Shown here piece after piece: positions 34,052-46,333 of a DNA stretch of 64,000 nucleotides. The stretch comes from Sclerodactyla briareus (lineage: Eukaryota > Echinodermata > Holothuroidea > Dendrochirotida > Sclerodactylidae), in contig JAODTK010001910.1 of the NCBI GenBank assembly GCA_026419785.1, forward strand, positions 62,001-126,000, read 5' to 3'. The translations under genes were made by a program, and so were the position numbers. The first letter of the stretch is position 1. Every line of letters begins with the position of its first letter. The notes under the pieces were generated by a model that saw only the letters and a program-made list of their open reading frames with translations, was not told where the DNA came from and did not search any database.

Positions 34052-36752
34052 CTCTAACCCTGTAACAGGAAGCCGTTTCAACGTTGGGTTTGGACTGACC
34101 CATTTAGTATTTCTTCAGCTATCATATTAGCTTCTTTGATATCATTCCTCTCGCAATGGTCCTTTAACTTGAAAACTGATTTGAGTCACTCATCTGCAAC
34201 CCTCATGAATACTTAGGAACCAGGTCTACATGGTCAGAATACTCTTATCGGACACAGAACACCTAAATGAAAACGGTTGAATGTTAATAGCCTAATTCCA
34301 CTCTGCTCATTAGACATCAACCAATCATGCATTTTTTGACTGTACAAAATTTGAAGGCATTTGGTGTCTGATCTGATTGATCTGACTGTTTAAGCATGGC
34401 TCTGTAAACTGATCTGAATGTAATTTTACTAAAATGGACTGAGACTATCAACTGGCTATACAGAAGTGCAATAGGCAGGATTATACATACCCAAATTTTG
34501 TATAACAAGAACTGTTGCTTTCATAACATAACCAAAACGATTCAGAACAAGGCACTAAATACACCGGCTTCACAAATGATAAATAAAACTGAAATCTGTA
34601 CATGATAGATGATAACAATTAATAATGTGAATTTGTATTACGGTGCTCTATCAACAATTGCATGCACACATACAATAATAGGTATAATATTGAAATAGAA
34701 CCATTTATGTACACAGTCGTTTGTTATATCATATATAAGCCACTATTTAGCACACAAGGTATAGGTAACAAAAACGAAATAGATTCTTACTGAATGAAGT
34801 ATAATTTTATAGTCCTTTCTCTCAATTGACTGTCCGTTAACATTCACAATCAATTGTTCCCTCATCTTTATTTATAGTTATGCAGTTACTAATTTTTTTC
34901 CATGAAACTAGAGCGCCAATGGTGCAGAAGCTCGGGCCACAATTGTATGTTACTTTGGAGTTAATTCAATCCAAATTAACAGCCAAAATGGGAACAGTCA
35001 GAGATCACAATTTGTTTTAATAGAGATGATCATTCGTGGCAAGTATGATATGAATATGCAACAACAGCATGGTAGGCCATGCTTTTCAATAGATTATATA
35101 GGCTTTATTATTTCCACCAGTAGTTAGTCACTCAAGGTTGTGGATTTCTAGCCTCATACACATAACAAAACAATGTCCCCATTAGGGATTAAAAATTACC
35201 TGAAAGTTCCACATACCCATAAGAGAGCACATGATAACATTGAAGGGGGCAAGAAGGGGGTCATGGCCTCCCTAAGAGCACGCTTGACATTGGAAAATGT
35301 TATGACCTGATGAATGAAAGGTGGAGTTGAAGGGCATCCCCACCTCGAAGAGACGAAAAAAAAAATCCACCCACTCGGAATACCATCTGACCACGGATTT
35401 CAGACCTCGATTCATAAACGATCTCTTTCACCCAAAGCCTTTATCCTAGTTATGGAGCATGAGGTCAATTTCCCCTAACTACAAAGCTTACGTGGAGCAC
35501 CAAACCACCCAGAAACATCTATGTATTGGACTACATTTGCAAACCAAGCATCATTTAACTATAGTAGCAATACATGGAGTCATTTGGGAGTTTTGGTGCA
35601 ATAGTTACCACCCGATTACTCACACACTGTTGTGATGTTGATATATCATGGAAGTTGCTTTGACTTGTGGAGCGAGGTACTAATTGTTAATACTGGTTTA
35701 TTCATAGTAGGTCAGGGGTTGACAATAGGAGGGTCTCAGCCCATTCATGGGCCTCTGTGGAGGATTTGGTTTGCCCCCTATAGAAGTTGGGCCTCAAAGA
35801 TGCAGGACCAAAACCAGTCAGTGGCCCTTTACCATTTTCCATATTGTCTCTATGTCTAAACACTGAAAAGGGCGATTTCCACTGATGCCAGAGGTGCTGC
35901 CTGCCAAAATCACTCTGTATGCTTGTTTGCGCTTGACTGATGAGCTTAAAATACTTTAGCAGTGGCACTCTGACCCATACACCAGCATACATTTCCACAA
36001 TCCACTATGGGCAACAAATTGAGTAGTATGTGTTGCAGACGTCATCTCACTTGTATTTGACACACCGAAATATTCAATTTTTTACGGAAGTCAGATAAAG
36101 TGGTGAGGGCCATTAGATTCCACCAATTCAAAAAATTCCTGCACCCTATGCCCCACTCTTTCCTTGAAAGGCTTCCTATATGTGATCAGAGTCACGTTCA
36201 AAGAAATTTGGCAGATTTGCAGATACAATGGGGTATTTGAGGAAATAGTTTGCAATAGTAAAATCTGTACCTCAGTTTTACATGATTTAAAGAATGCTTG
36301 TTTAACATCAACAAATCCCTCTTCGGTCATGCAGATTCCCACAGGCAGCTACACAAAATTATGCCTAACTTGACCTAATTTTGTGGTGCATTTTGGTACT
36401 AAATTAGCAATTTTCCAATGTGTTGATCCATTAATATTATTATCCTCGATATGACATAATCTCCAGTTTGCCTCCATAAAACCATACTGTAGTTTATATT
36501 TTTTGAAGTCACTCATTCCAGGGAAAGACAGCAGAAGTCTAGTACCTAATTTCTTCCCAATGTTCATCAAATTTTATTGCACATTCTCTAGGCATATGTT
36601 ATAAACAATGAGCTATTTTGAAATATTTATAGCCAGCTATTAGAAGACCAGAATACATCCAACTTTCATACAAAACTATAGAAAAAACATGGTCCCTGCA
36701 TTTTACGGATGATATGTTGCGGATGCTATACCATACAAAATATGAATAATGT
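34052..36752. other. Stretch without supported genes
   Basis: Two consecutive minus-strand frames (36349-36570 and 36091-36342) are contiguous apart from a stop and have plausible composition, but no motif or splice site supports them. The rest shows nothing. Confidence 0.3.
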
Positions 36753-36792
36753 AGAGAGCTTTGAGACCGTCCGGGTGATATAAAATACGGGA
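36753..36792 (+). repeat. Decayed SINE 3' tail
   Basis: 'gagctttgagaccgtccggg' followed by 'tgatataaaatac' resembles the 3' tail of the complete SINE at 41717-42106 ('gcactttgagaccgtattac', 'aaccgctatataag'). No tRNA-like head is present upstream, so this is at most a fragment. Confidence 0.4.
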
Positions 36793-39336
36793 GCCCCATT
36801 AGTGTTGGGAGTTACAGGGTAAACAAAGCTTAAAGAGACCCTAAGAGAAATAAAGAGCATACGTAGTGTACGAGGCTGTACAGGCTTATGATGCAAGTAG
36901 GCAGTGGGAGAAATGTCCCCTTAAAATGAGACTGTTCAATAGATCAGACAGGACACAACCTAATTTCAGGCAGAAATGGAGCAAAAGAGGAGAGATTGCC
37001 ACAATTTTGAACCAAATGCCAAGATTATCTTTCAAATCCCTCGAATGTGTAGTAAGTTTTGGCATATTACATGGTCTATTCCATGAGCGTCACCACCCTC
37101 TCAAAAGTGGGGGGGATATGGCCACATTACGGCCACAATTTTACTGTGTGAAAATGTTAAAGTCAATGGGAGCATTGGCCCCCCTGTCCCCACCTGCTGA
37201 CGCCCATGATCTATTCCATAAAAATGCACTGCAAATGAAATTCATGCACACTTGGTAGGGACATTTTTACCCAGGATTCGTTTGTTCCATTTACAGTAGG
37301 TTAATCATGTGCGTTATGTACATGGACTAGTTACTGCAGATCATCTGCTCTGATAAACACACATTTTTACGGGTATGCCTTCACAGAGCGCCTCCATTAG
37401 GAATCTATCTGAACTGATAATTCATTGGTACCTTCCTAAGATCACATGAGAGAGTACACTTCCCTCTCCTCCCTCCTCAGGGAGAGGTTAAATTCTCCAA
37501 ATTAGGTCAGTTGGAACTAGTTCAGTTTGAATTCACTCTGGGGATGCATTCGTTCAGTACAATTCCCATGAACTCTGTATTAGAAAAATAATTAACTGCA
37601 GACTATCATAGACTAAGTGGATCAACTTTCCGATTAGGAGAGATCATGAGCTCCGGAAATTAATTTGATTAATTGTGAAACCAGGTTTCTGGCAAAGAGT
37701 GCAGAACGGCTAATTATATGCTCCCCTAGGGAGAGCATGTCAAACAGAGTGTATGAATTTCTTGATATGGAAGATATATATCGCATCAACAACCTTTCAA
37801 ATTTTGGAAACCATTTTTGCCATCAGGAATAATAATCACACAAAAAAAAATTGGGACTACTTAGACTCCAAAAGCAGGTTGTTGACTATAACCTACTAAC
37901 TCCTGCCACCGAGGAGTGTATTATGGAATACAATATTCTGTACGTATAACCCTCTCCCCAAAAAGTGATGATGTGAAAGTCAATGGGTGATTTCTCACAT
38001 ATAGGAAGGGAGGGGGGGGGGGGGGGGGGGGGGGGGGTGGGGGGGGGGAGAAGGGGTATGGCATTGCTGCCCAGAGGGTGTTTCTCAAACAAGTTCTATC
38101 CCTCAGTTCAGGTCAGCCACCACAAGTCCCCCTTTCCTTTCATATCCTCCATTATCAAATGTTGCTATTGGGAATATCAAGTTTGTCTTGAAACCCTTTT
38201 CACCCAATCCCATCACCAAATTTAGTTTTCGCTCACAGTGACTATTTCAGAGTAAACAGCGAGTTAAGCAATTGAGGAATACACGTGGCTGCCATAACTA
38301 CATCATACGAGAACAAAGCATGACAGATTTACCAACCCGCCTGGATGGATGCATAGGTTCATGTGCACTGTACAAACCAGAGCGGTAATAGCCTGTAATC
38401 CCACAGAGAACTCCAAAGGAAGGTTAACCAAGCCTGCAAATTGTAAGTACTCCCTCTGCCTGACCTATTTCTGAGCCTGCACTATCTGCAAAGAGCCAAT
38501 CACTTCAGCCTGGTTGGGCCGATATACCACAAAAACATGAACATTGGTAAATGGATAAACCAGCAATGCGAGTTCACATGAACTGTGCTAGCGTGAAAAT
38601 GATACACTCCCCTTTGCACTTGCAAGGTTGCTGGAAAGTTCGGAAGGTTGACAAATTAACCGAGCATGTGGCTCTCGGGATCAAACCCATTGCAATGCCA
38701 CTCTTGAATTAGACAAAACACGAGATTTCCGATACCTCACTTGGCGGAGCTCTGAAATTTGGATCAGAAGACTAATAAGCTCGAATCCCGTAACAGGCCG
38801 ATCAGCCCTTTTTTTATCTCGATCACTCAATCAGACCCAGCGGATAATTGAGGGCTTGTAAGGAGGCCTGAGCAACAACCTACACGGAAACCATAGCAAC
38901 TTACACCTGTAGGATTGACCGCAGGCAAACCTGTTATTCTATACCGTGGGTTTATACCTACAATGTGAAGCATGTTAAACATCTAGTATAGAGAATGTGC
39001 TGTATGAATTTGTGATATCAACATCATTTCATTGCTTCATTCCAGAACGACCGAGAGCCTCTGACTAACGCAACTTTTTTTTCCTCTAACAACTGCAATG
39101 GTGCAAAGAAGAAATCCCCCCAACCAACTGCAATTTTATAGATTTTCCTAACCATATATACTGTATGCAAGCACAGTGCGAGATATATTGGACAGCTGAA
39201 AGTGGCAATTCATCTGTGCAACCATCAAGCCTTATAATCTGGTCAATTAACTGGTTACGGAAATGTAATTATTGGGGGCTGTAAGTCGAGTAGGGCCTGC
39301 ATTTCATGGATGTTTTAAAAAAAAATTGTTAAAATA
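36793..39336. other. Stretch without supported genes, with the longest G tract
   Basis: A plus-strand frame of 130 codons (36866-37258) has no motif, and the AT-rich flanks resemble repeat sequence. 38012-38048 is a 26-G run, one T, then 10 G. Nothing else is recognised. Confidence 0.35.
38012..38048 (+). repeat. Poly-G tract (26 G, T, 10 G)
   Basis: Longest homopolymer of the window. Its exact length should be treated as uncertain because such runs are poorly resolved by sequencing. It is able in principle to form G-quadruplexes on the plus strand. Confidence 0.85.
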
Positions 39337-39366
39337 AATGAGAATACAGGCAAGCCCTCCCCCCCT

Positions 39367-39385
39367 CCCCCCCCCCCCCCCCCCC
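39367..39385 (+). repeat. Poly-C tract (19 C)
   Basis: Nineteen C preceded by CCTCCCCCCT; the complement of the more common poly-G tracts of this window. Confidence 0.85.
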
Positions 39386-39399
39386 GCTCAACAAAATGG

Positions 39400-39843
39400 T
39401 GTAGCCTCCCAAGGGAGACGCGGACAATTTGGAACCTCCTTGGTTCTGGCGATTTCGGGGAGAGTTTTCCAAGAGAATATCTTACCACCTGAGAATACAG
39501 CCTGTTTAGATTCAATTCCAGTTCTACTAAGCAGATCGGCTCTCCCTGTGATGTTAGTAGCAATTTCTGATAAGGAGCAATTTCTGATCCAATACATCAG
39601 AAGCCTGGTTCAACTGCCCTCCATTCAGCAGGTCATGTGCTGCTTGGATTAGGTATATTAGCTGTCAAAACAGGCCACAAATCTCCTAGCCATCCCTTTG
39701 CAGTGAAGCCTTCAAGAAGTGGAAGGACCAGAATGGTGATAACCAAACCAAATTGCTTACTTGGGCTCGGGCTGCCGAGTGATGAATATGATGAAACCTT
39801 ACATAACTCAATCATGGCAGGGAAGGTCATATTGGACTGTTGA
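39400..39843 (+). CDS. Possible coding exon(s), one frameshift, unknown protein
   Basis: After a pyrimidine-rich tract and an AG near 39408, a plus-strand frame reads 'FGTSLVLAISGRVFQENILP', 'LLSRSALPVMLVAISDKEQF' and 'LIQYIRSLVQLPSIQQVM', stopping at about 39650. A second frame picks up at once with 'GILAVKTGHKSPSHPFAVKP', 'SRSGRTRMVITKPNCLLGLG' and 'MAGKVILDC', with a stop at 39841. The amino-acid make-up and hand-over between frames resemble a real protein with one indel. However, the minus strand is also partly open and I recognise no family. Low-confidence call; it could be noncoding. Confidence 0.22.
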
Positions 39844-39844
39844 G

Positions 39845-40251
39845 AAATGGCCAGCTAACTTTATATGCAGAAACCAATCAATCATCAATCAATTTTATTA
39901 CCACTGCCCAGTCCTCCATATTCAGTCAGTCTGAAGTTTATGGATCCATTCCATGTTAAAGCACAAGGCCATTAGCCAATGACAACAAGAATAACAACAA
40001 ATAATTAAATGGGAGACCATAACTTTGCACTGGACAATAACTGCCAAATGGCCAGCTAACTTTATATGCAGAAACCAATCAATCATCAATCAATTTTATT
40101 ACCACTGCCCAGTCCTCCATATTCAGTCAGTCTGAAGTTTATGGATCCATTCCATGTTAAAGCACAAGGCCATTAGCCAATGACAACAAGAATAACAACA
40201 AATAATTAAATGGGAGACCATAACTTTGCACTGGACAATAACTGCCAAATG
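39845..40251 (+). repeat. Exact 201-bp tandem duplication
   Basis: Bases 39845-40045 and 40046-40246 are identical as far as I can read, followed by five more bases (AAATG) of a third unit. The unit starts AAATGGCCAGCTAACTTTAT and ends GGACAATAACTGCC. Absence of any difference, in a window where every other tandem repeat is diverged, means it is either very recent or an assembly artefact. Confidence 0.9.
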
Positions 40252-41716
40252 TGAGCTGCCTCAAATAGGGAGTTACACAAGAATAGAGATTGTGGTCAGT
40301 GATGTGTTGCTGCCTTGGGACATTTCCTGATGTAAGTAATGATGGTTTCAGAAGATAGGTAGATTGCAATTATTTATCTTCCTCAGTGAAATTTCCCCCC
40401 AAAATCAATAATGTTACCAAGCACTTAATAAACACAGGAAAAAGGCAAATTAAGGCAAATAAGGTACGTAATGTTTTTTAGAACACAAAACCGATGGTCC
40501 GACACATCTGCGACATATAGCGTCTTACAAGTTTTGAAATCAATCCTTTATTTAGCCTTCCTAGCAATTGAACCTTTACAGCAGCCCAAATCGAACAGCG
40601 GTGGGGTTGCCAACTCTGTGTTGGAAGAATATGCCAATCATGGAAAGTATGGAGTATATATGCTCCGTAAAATAAATTATGGGGTTCCCTCCATAATGCA
40701 AGTTGTTCCACGTTAGTACAATTCAGTGTATCTAACTAGCAGTTTGATATCATTTTGATGGTCATGCATTCTTTGTGAAAAACTTAAAGGACTGGAGCCC
40801 CTCCTGCCCCCCTCCTCCGCCTGCCTCTAGAATCGCACACGTGCAAGTGTAAGCGATTCTATACCCCAAAAAGACTAGCACGTAGGCAACATAGGCAGGC
40901 TACAAAAACTTGTATCACTACATGCGGACAAAAGTGGACATAATGTCTCCCTCAGTTAACACTTTCTGGTATTTCTCCACACATAGTAGGAAAATACGAC
41001 AATTGTGAAATTCAAAACCTGTACAGGAAATCACAAGAACTGAAGAGACAGTGGTACCCATAGACGTTCGTCTAGCCCGAATGTGCACGAACCCTGACCC
41101 ATCATCAGTAAGTTTATTCCTCCGTTTGCTGCCTCAAGAGAGAATACCGATTGGTGCTGCTGGGTGATGAGATCAAATCATACACTCCGTACCTGGTCCT
41201 ATGAATCCAGTCGACAGATAATGAGAGGAACTTGAAAGATGTGGTAGTAGATAGCTGCATCGTCCTCGCTCTCGAGCCATCCTAAGGAAAACAGAAGAGA
41301 ACAATAACCATATTATTGGAAACCGTATTCATTTCAATAGAAGCTCATGCCCTAATAAAAGCATACATGATAATTTCAAGATTTATTATTCTTGTTACCC
41401 TAATAGAGGCCCACTTTCAAAACTGATCGACACTAATTGTACACTGTACAAAATACTTTTGGTAAGAAATAAATGCAAGGTTGGGTGTTGAAAGGGGGCG
41501 GGGGAGGGGTGGGGGGGTCAGTCAGTTAGTCATAATTATCTGTGGATGCTTGAAAAATGTAAATTCATGCAATCCAAGATATACTTTCGGTTATCTGGAG
41601 TATGTAACAATCATTTGGACATGTTACCAGTTCCGCGAGACGACCGCCTAATAAATGCCATGTTGCCTAGATTGCCTTTGTGCACGGCGTGCTATTAGAA
41701 TGAATACGGTAAGCCA
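40252..41716. other. Stretch without supported genes
   Basis: Opposing frames at 40471-40716 are mirror images of each other on the two strands. A G-rich patch lies at 41495-41518. Nothing else recognised. Confidence 0.35.
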
Positions 41717-42106
41717 GTGGAGATCGGATTAGCTCAGTTTGTAGAGCTTAGGACTTGTGATCGAAAGGTTCCGAGTTTGAAACCCACCCGGTTGGACTTT
41801 CCGGTGCGTCCTTGAGCAAGGCGCTTTATCTCTGTTTGCTTCGTCCTACTCAGGCGTTATTGGGAACCTCTGAGAAGTTACTTGTAATCACAAGTGCGCT
41901 GATTACGGCGCCCATGTGATGAAATGTCCCCGGGGGACATGGTTGTGGGAGGCAACCATTGGCGTTGTCAGGATTGTATAGCTCGAGATGTGCACTATGT
42001 GCGGGCCGAGCAAGTTTCCATTGACCAGGGGTTAATGGCCTTCAGCACTTTGAGACCGTATTACAGTATGAACCGCTATATAAGAACGGTACATTATTAT
42101 TATTAT
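41717..42106 (+). mobile_element. Full-length tRNA-derived SINE
   Basis: The head 'ggattagctcagtttgtaga' (near 41727) is an RNA polymerase III A box. 'ggttccgagtttgaaaccc' (near 41767) is a B box at the right distance. The body contains 'gtccttgagcaaggcgcttta' (near 41809), a motif conserved in several animal SINEs. The tail reads 'cactttgagaccgtattaca', 'accgctatataagaacggta' and ends in (ATT)n. The seven bases TAAGCCA occur just before (41710-41716) and just after (42107-42113), a probable target-site duplication. Length is about 390 bp. An intact promoter and visible duplication suggest a fairly young insertion. Mobilisation would need a LINE partner; the LINE relic at 14.7 kb is not shown to be that partner. 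Confidence 0.82.
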
Positions 42107-42113
42107 TAAGCCA

Positions 42114-43677
42114 TTCGGAGTTACAGTTTAATGAGATGATAATGTGTCAAAGGTCATGAGAGAATGATGGCAGTTTGATGTTGAACATACAGTGTACAAA
42201 TCCTGTGGAAACTCGCCTCGAAATTACAAATCCTACCAACACAAAACTTTACAAATTTCTCCCCATAATAACAATAACATCCGAAAACATGGGATGAATT
42301 GGTTGCATGTTCAAAAGTGGTGACAGTTTAAAATAAGTCGTAATGATATTGCTATGAGGAATCTTGTCTATTCCCTCGATGGGAGCATGGTGAGCATGCT
42401 CTCTTACAACCACAAATTGGCACATATAGTCTTGTCTTGCGGTACAAAGGGACTAATCTATAGTGACATATCATCGTGAGGATATACTGTATCAATATCG
42501 GATACATTGGAGCGATTTTTCCTTGTGCATCATGCAATGTCGCCATCGCTTCTTGCCAGATGTTACCAGAAGACGATGCATCTTTGAAGACATCAGGCAG
42601 TATAGCTCATAATATGCACAGCCCAGGTATGAGCACTTATTCGCTGCAGCATTTTTCAAGCCGCACTAATGGAAGTAAATCCTAGCAACCCTACACAGTG
42701 GACTAATTGGATAGACTCCAATTAGGGATCCCAACCTTGCTTACATATGCACGATGTTGAATCAGTTGTCAGCTACAACCAGGCCCAACTTGCTTTGGAC
42801 CACCCAACTTTCAACATGCAATTACATCCCTGTTTTCTTTATCATTGCATTATTCACAGCGTATTCACGCCCCCCTAAAAAAGGTAAAAGAGGCTGTAAG
42901 AAATTGCCTCGCTAAAGAACAAGACACACAAAGAGCTTATCGACTGTTTGGAATTCAATTTACCAACCTGGAGGTTGCCAATTGAACTAGCCTGGCCGTC
43001 ATAAATCACTCTCCAAGATGCCAAAATTTGAGAAATTACTTTCCCCTGAATGTGACCAATTATGTTGATGATGAACATGCCTTGGAAACATATGCCACTT
43101 GTCAAGCAAAGAACTTGGTCTCATTAATTAGAAGGCCTGTCAGGCTCTATCTAATAAGCCGGTCACCACACCCTCTTTTTATCTCCCATATAGGCACATA
43201 CCAGGTTAATGAAATTCAATTATGCACTCCAAGGAGAATCTAAAACTAGAGATTATTTGGACTCTGCCCTGGTGTGCTTCCCAAAGCTACTGGTTTCAAC
43301 TGTCAGCGCCTGATGGCAAACGTGCAGTGATACTCCGATATCAATTACAGGAATGAAAAAATTCAGATCAGAAGTTCAGAGGAGCAAAAATTAATTTGGA
43401 TCAGTTATCCAACTGTGCGGCATGGATTCACAAAAACTATATAAACACGGACAAACATTGGAAATGGAAGCAAATATTCAGTTACAGGAATAATGAGTGA
43501 ATGGAAAATTCTGAATTCATAAGTAATTATTAATAAGGGAAGGTTCGTCAGGCAGTGAGGTGCGTATGCAGGCTATGTAACTTTCCACGGAAGAAAACAT
43601 TGCCTATTTTCAGTGAATTTGTACCATGCACTGTCCAGATGCATGTCAGTCTTGCCATTAGAAGGTGAAATTGTAAA
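42114..43677. other. Stretch without supported genes
   Basis: AT-rich. Frames at 42476-42685, 42875-43105 and 43028-43243 have no motif. Nothing else recognised. Confidence 0.35.
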
Positions 43678-44121
43678 GCCCTCTTTACACTTGCCTGCAT
43701 TGGGGTCCCGGCATAGTTTGGGCATTTGTTTGTACCAGTTCGATGCCAATGCAGGAAGTGTTCATGTCAATGGCGGGGAATGTGGGCCATGCGTGAAGTG
43801 TGTGACAAAATTTTCAAAATGTTTGACATTTTGCCACAACAAGAATTTCGAGAACTTGTCATGAACACTTCAACAACTATGCGCAAACTAGTCGGGCAGC
43901 TCGTGCCAATGTCTGCCCATCGACCAGTTCAGGACTACTTTACGACTAGTTTACGACAATTCGCACAATCTTCCCGGATCAGCGGGGATAGTTCCTGCAC
44001 AGGTTTTGATGGCAACGGGTTTTTTAAACTACGCATGCACAAGGACGATTACTGGTATGCACTGTCACGCCACAGTGTTGGGTAATGCGGGGACCCAAAT
44101 TATGCCAGTTGTAAAGGGGGC
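43678..44121. mobile_element. 444-bp non-autonomous element with GCCCTCTTTACAC ends
   Basis: The left end GCCCTCTTTACACTTGCCTG and the reverse complement of the right end, GCCCCCTTTACAACTGGCAT, align. They stay similar inward through 'gcattggggtcccggcat' against 'ttgggtccccgcatta'. The open frame 43726-44085 (119 codons) fills most of the interior, but it reads through the right arm and shows no transposase motif, so it is not called as a gene. A weak possibility is a decayed captured exon. Confidence 0.65.
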
Positions 44122-44189
44122 TTGAGAGGATCTTCATTCAATTTTTGCATTAGCTTGTTGGGGTCGGGTTAGAATGATTAGATATGAGG

Positions 44190-44460
44190 TCAGAAGGAAT
44201 CAAGTAGGTTAATTAGCCTATTATCCATGTGTACATCATTGTTTTGAGTGGGCAAGTTTGTTTGCAAGATAGCAGATGAACAATACAAGCTAAATAGTTC
44301 TAATTTGCCTAATTCAATCATGCAAGTGTTCAAAAAATCAAAACTTGGTAAGATATGCTCTGAAACTCTAAACATGGAATTGGGTCCACTGGAAGTAATT
44401 TAATGTGTTCTAATTTGCTGTGATTTTGCAAATTTTCAAATTTTGTCAGAACAGATATTA
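44190..44460 (+). repeat. Possible diverged fragment of the ~1-kb element family
   Basis: Modules such as 'tctaatttgcctaattcaat', 'aaaacttggtaagatatg' and 'attttgcaaattttcaaa' resemble the internal modules of copies A and B (11.3-14.4 kb). Ends are not identifiable. Confidence 0.35.
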
Positions 44461-46014
44461 ACAGAAACGTACATGCCTCGCTCCGGGAATTCTCTAGGTG
44501 CGAATAAATGCAAAATTAATGCCATTTTGTCAGTTACTACAAGGTTTGGTTAACATGCGTCAAAACTACGGTGCAGTCAATTAGACATGGGACAATAGTC
44601 ACGGTAGGAGTTTATTCATATGTAAATCACTTAGGGGCGGCAAAAACTAAGCTTCCTCTATGGTTGTTAATCAAATGCTATCAAAGCAAGCTATTAGGAA
44701 CCTGATAAGAACAACCATGCGTCATGATCAGGCAAGACCAGCAGTCCAATAATTTACTTGTTTACTAGTTCAAATATCAGACAATTTATACTCATCAGAA
44801 CACTTTGTAGGGCTGCACACGATGTCAAAATGATCAGACTACCTCTCATATTAACTCTCTCTCTATGAAAAACGAATAAATCCGATAGATAGAATATTCC
44901 AGGTTTCCTAAATAGCTTCAAGGTCGAAAAGACGGGCAAATTTAGGAGTTTTGGGTGGCCAGATGGGGAACTTCAAATTTGGCCAGGGTTGTAGATAGTG
45001 GTAAATTAGGTACAATGTTGCAATATGGGTCAAGTTGAATATGCGCAAGTAGATTCATTCGGAATTCACCAAGTGCTCGTCCTGCCGCTGATCGTCACGT
45101 ACCGGAAATGCTTTCAAGACAGTGAGATACACAAGAACACTTACCTGGTTTATGGGGCCTACAAATTGCCCAAATACCACCCCCTCCTCTTCAGACCACT
45201 TACTACTGGTTTATTTCGGTGGAATTAATATGGTTGGCTCCCCCCCCCCCCCCCCTGAATACTAAAATGTTCCCCTTCATCAGCATTGATCAGCCAAACA
45301 ATGACGTCAGTGGCACATCTAAAAATATGGTAGGCCATGTGAAATAGGGTGTGTGTTATGTTATAGTATGTCAAAAAGCCTAAACTCCCAAACTTCGATT
45401 TATGATCTGACTACAGACCGTACATTCGAAATACATTTTCAACAGTCCCTTCGGGGCACTGTCATGTGATTAATATCACTAGATTATTGAGTAGGGTCAG
45501 GACGTGTTGTAGGACAGAGGGGATGAGATATTTCCCAAAAATGCACAGAGTGTAATTTTGTTGTTAGTTTAGTGCCTAATAATAACTCGGCACACGGGAA
45601 TCGGGGGCATTTCATTCTGCAACATCACTCATGATTCAGGCCTCGTAGAATTTTGACAAGACTATTAAAGGGCAACTGCAGGATGATTAAAACAGGGGCT
45701 AATTTAGCGGGATAATAACTGAATGCCGTTACGGAGTTATAGTCATTTGAAGTTTGTGGATTGTGAAAGAATGGGGTATGTGCAAGTTTGAAATGCATCC
45801 CATCATGCAAAGATAATCAATGTCATACTTGACAACCTGTAAAAATTCGTCATTTTCTATTGGAATTCAACATCTTTAACTTCGAAAAGCATTTATTCTA
45901 TGGGAGAGGATTGCTGTAGTGGTGGGAAGGTTGTTAATAGTTACTTTCGTGAGAGGAAAGACAAACGAACTTCGCTAAATGTATGACTATTAAAAATATG
46001 AAACAATCAAATAC
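44461..46014. other. Stretch without supported genes, 16-C tract
   Basis: Poly-C at 45240-45255. The plus-strand frame 45025-45228 ends in front of it and has no motif. Nothing else recognised. Confidence 0.35.
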
Positions 46015-46333
46015 AGAATCAACACAAAACTTCACTGGGTTGTGCATCTGTGAAGTATGAATAACTTACCCCATATTGGACCTGACACCCCACCCCCGCG
46101 CCATTGAACAATCTGGCAATAACACCAAGTACGGGGTTGGCCACCCCATCGCCCTTCTCTTGTTTTCCAGGCGAAGGCGTGCTAGAATTGGGGGCGAAGG
46201 CCCGCAAAACCGAAGAGGAGGACGCGCCCGTTGTGATGGCCCGGAAAGTGAGGACGGTTGGGGGGGAGTGTCCAATATGGGTAAGTATTCATTACTTCAC
46301 CGGATTCACAAACCAGTGAAGTTTTGTTGAATC
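46015..46333. mobile_element. ~320-bp palindromic MITE abutting the 6-kb GC-rich element
   Basis: The left arm (46015-46095) reads 'agaatcaacacaaaacttca', 'gtgaagtatgaataactta', 'ccccatattggacc'. The reverse complement of the right arm (46333-46255) reads 'agattcaacaaaacttcact', 'gtgaagtaatgaatacttac', 'ccatattggacactcccccc'. The arms pair over about 75 bp. The centre (46140-46250) is GC-rich. The inner core ACTTACCC.TATTGGACC is also the terminal core of the larger neighbour. In addition, 46061-46138 matches the right end of that neighbour in inverted orientation, including 'cacccccgcgccattg' and 'ctggcaataacac'. It is most simply a short internally deleted relative. Confidence 0.7.

Noticed and set aside
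36866..37258. 130-codon plus-strand frame
   Set aside because: No motif; surrounding wording looks like dispersed repeat sequence.
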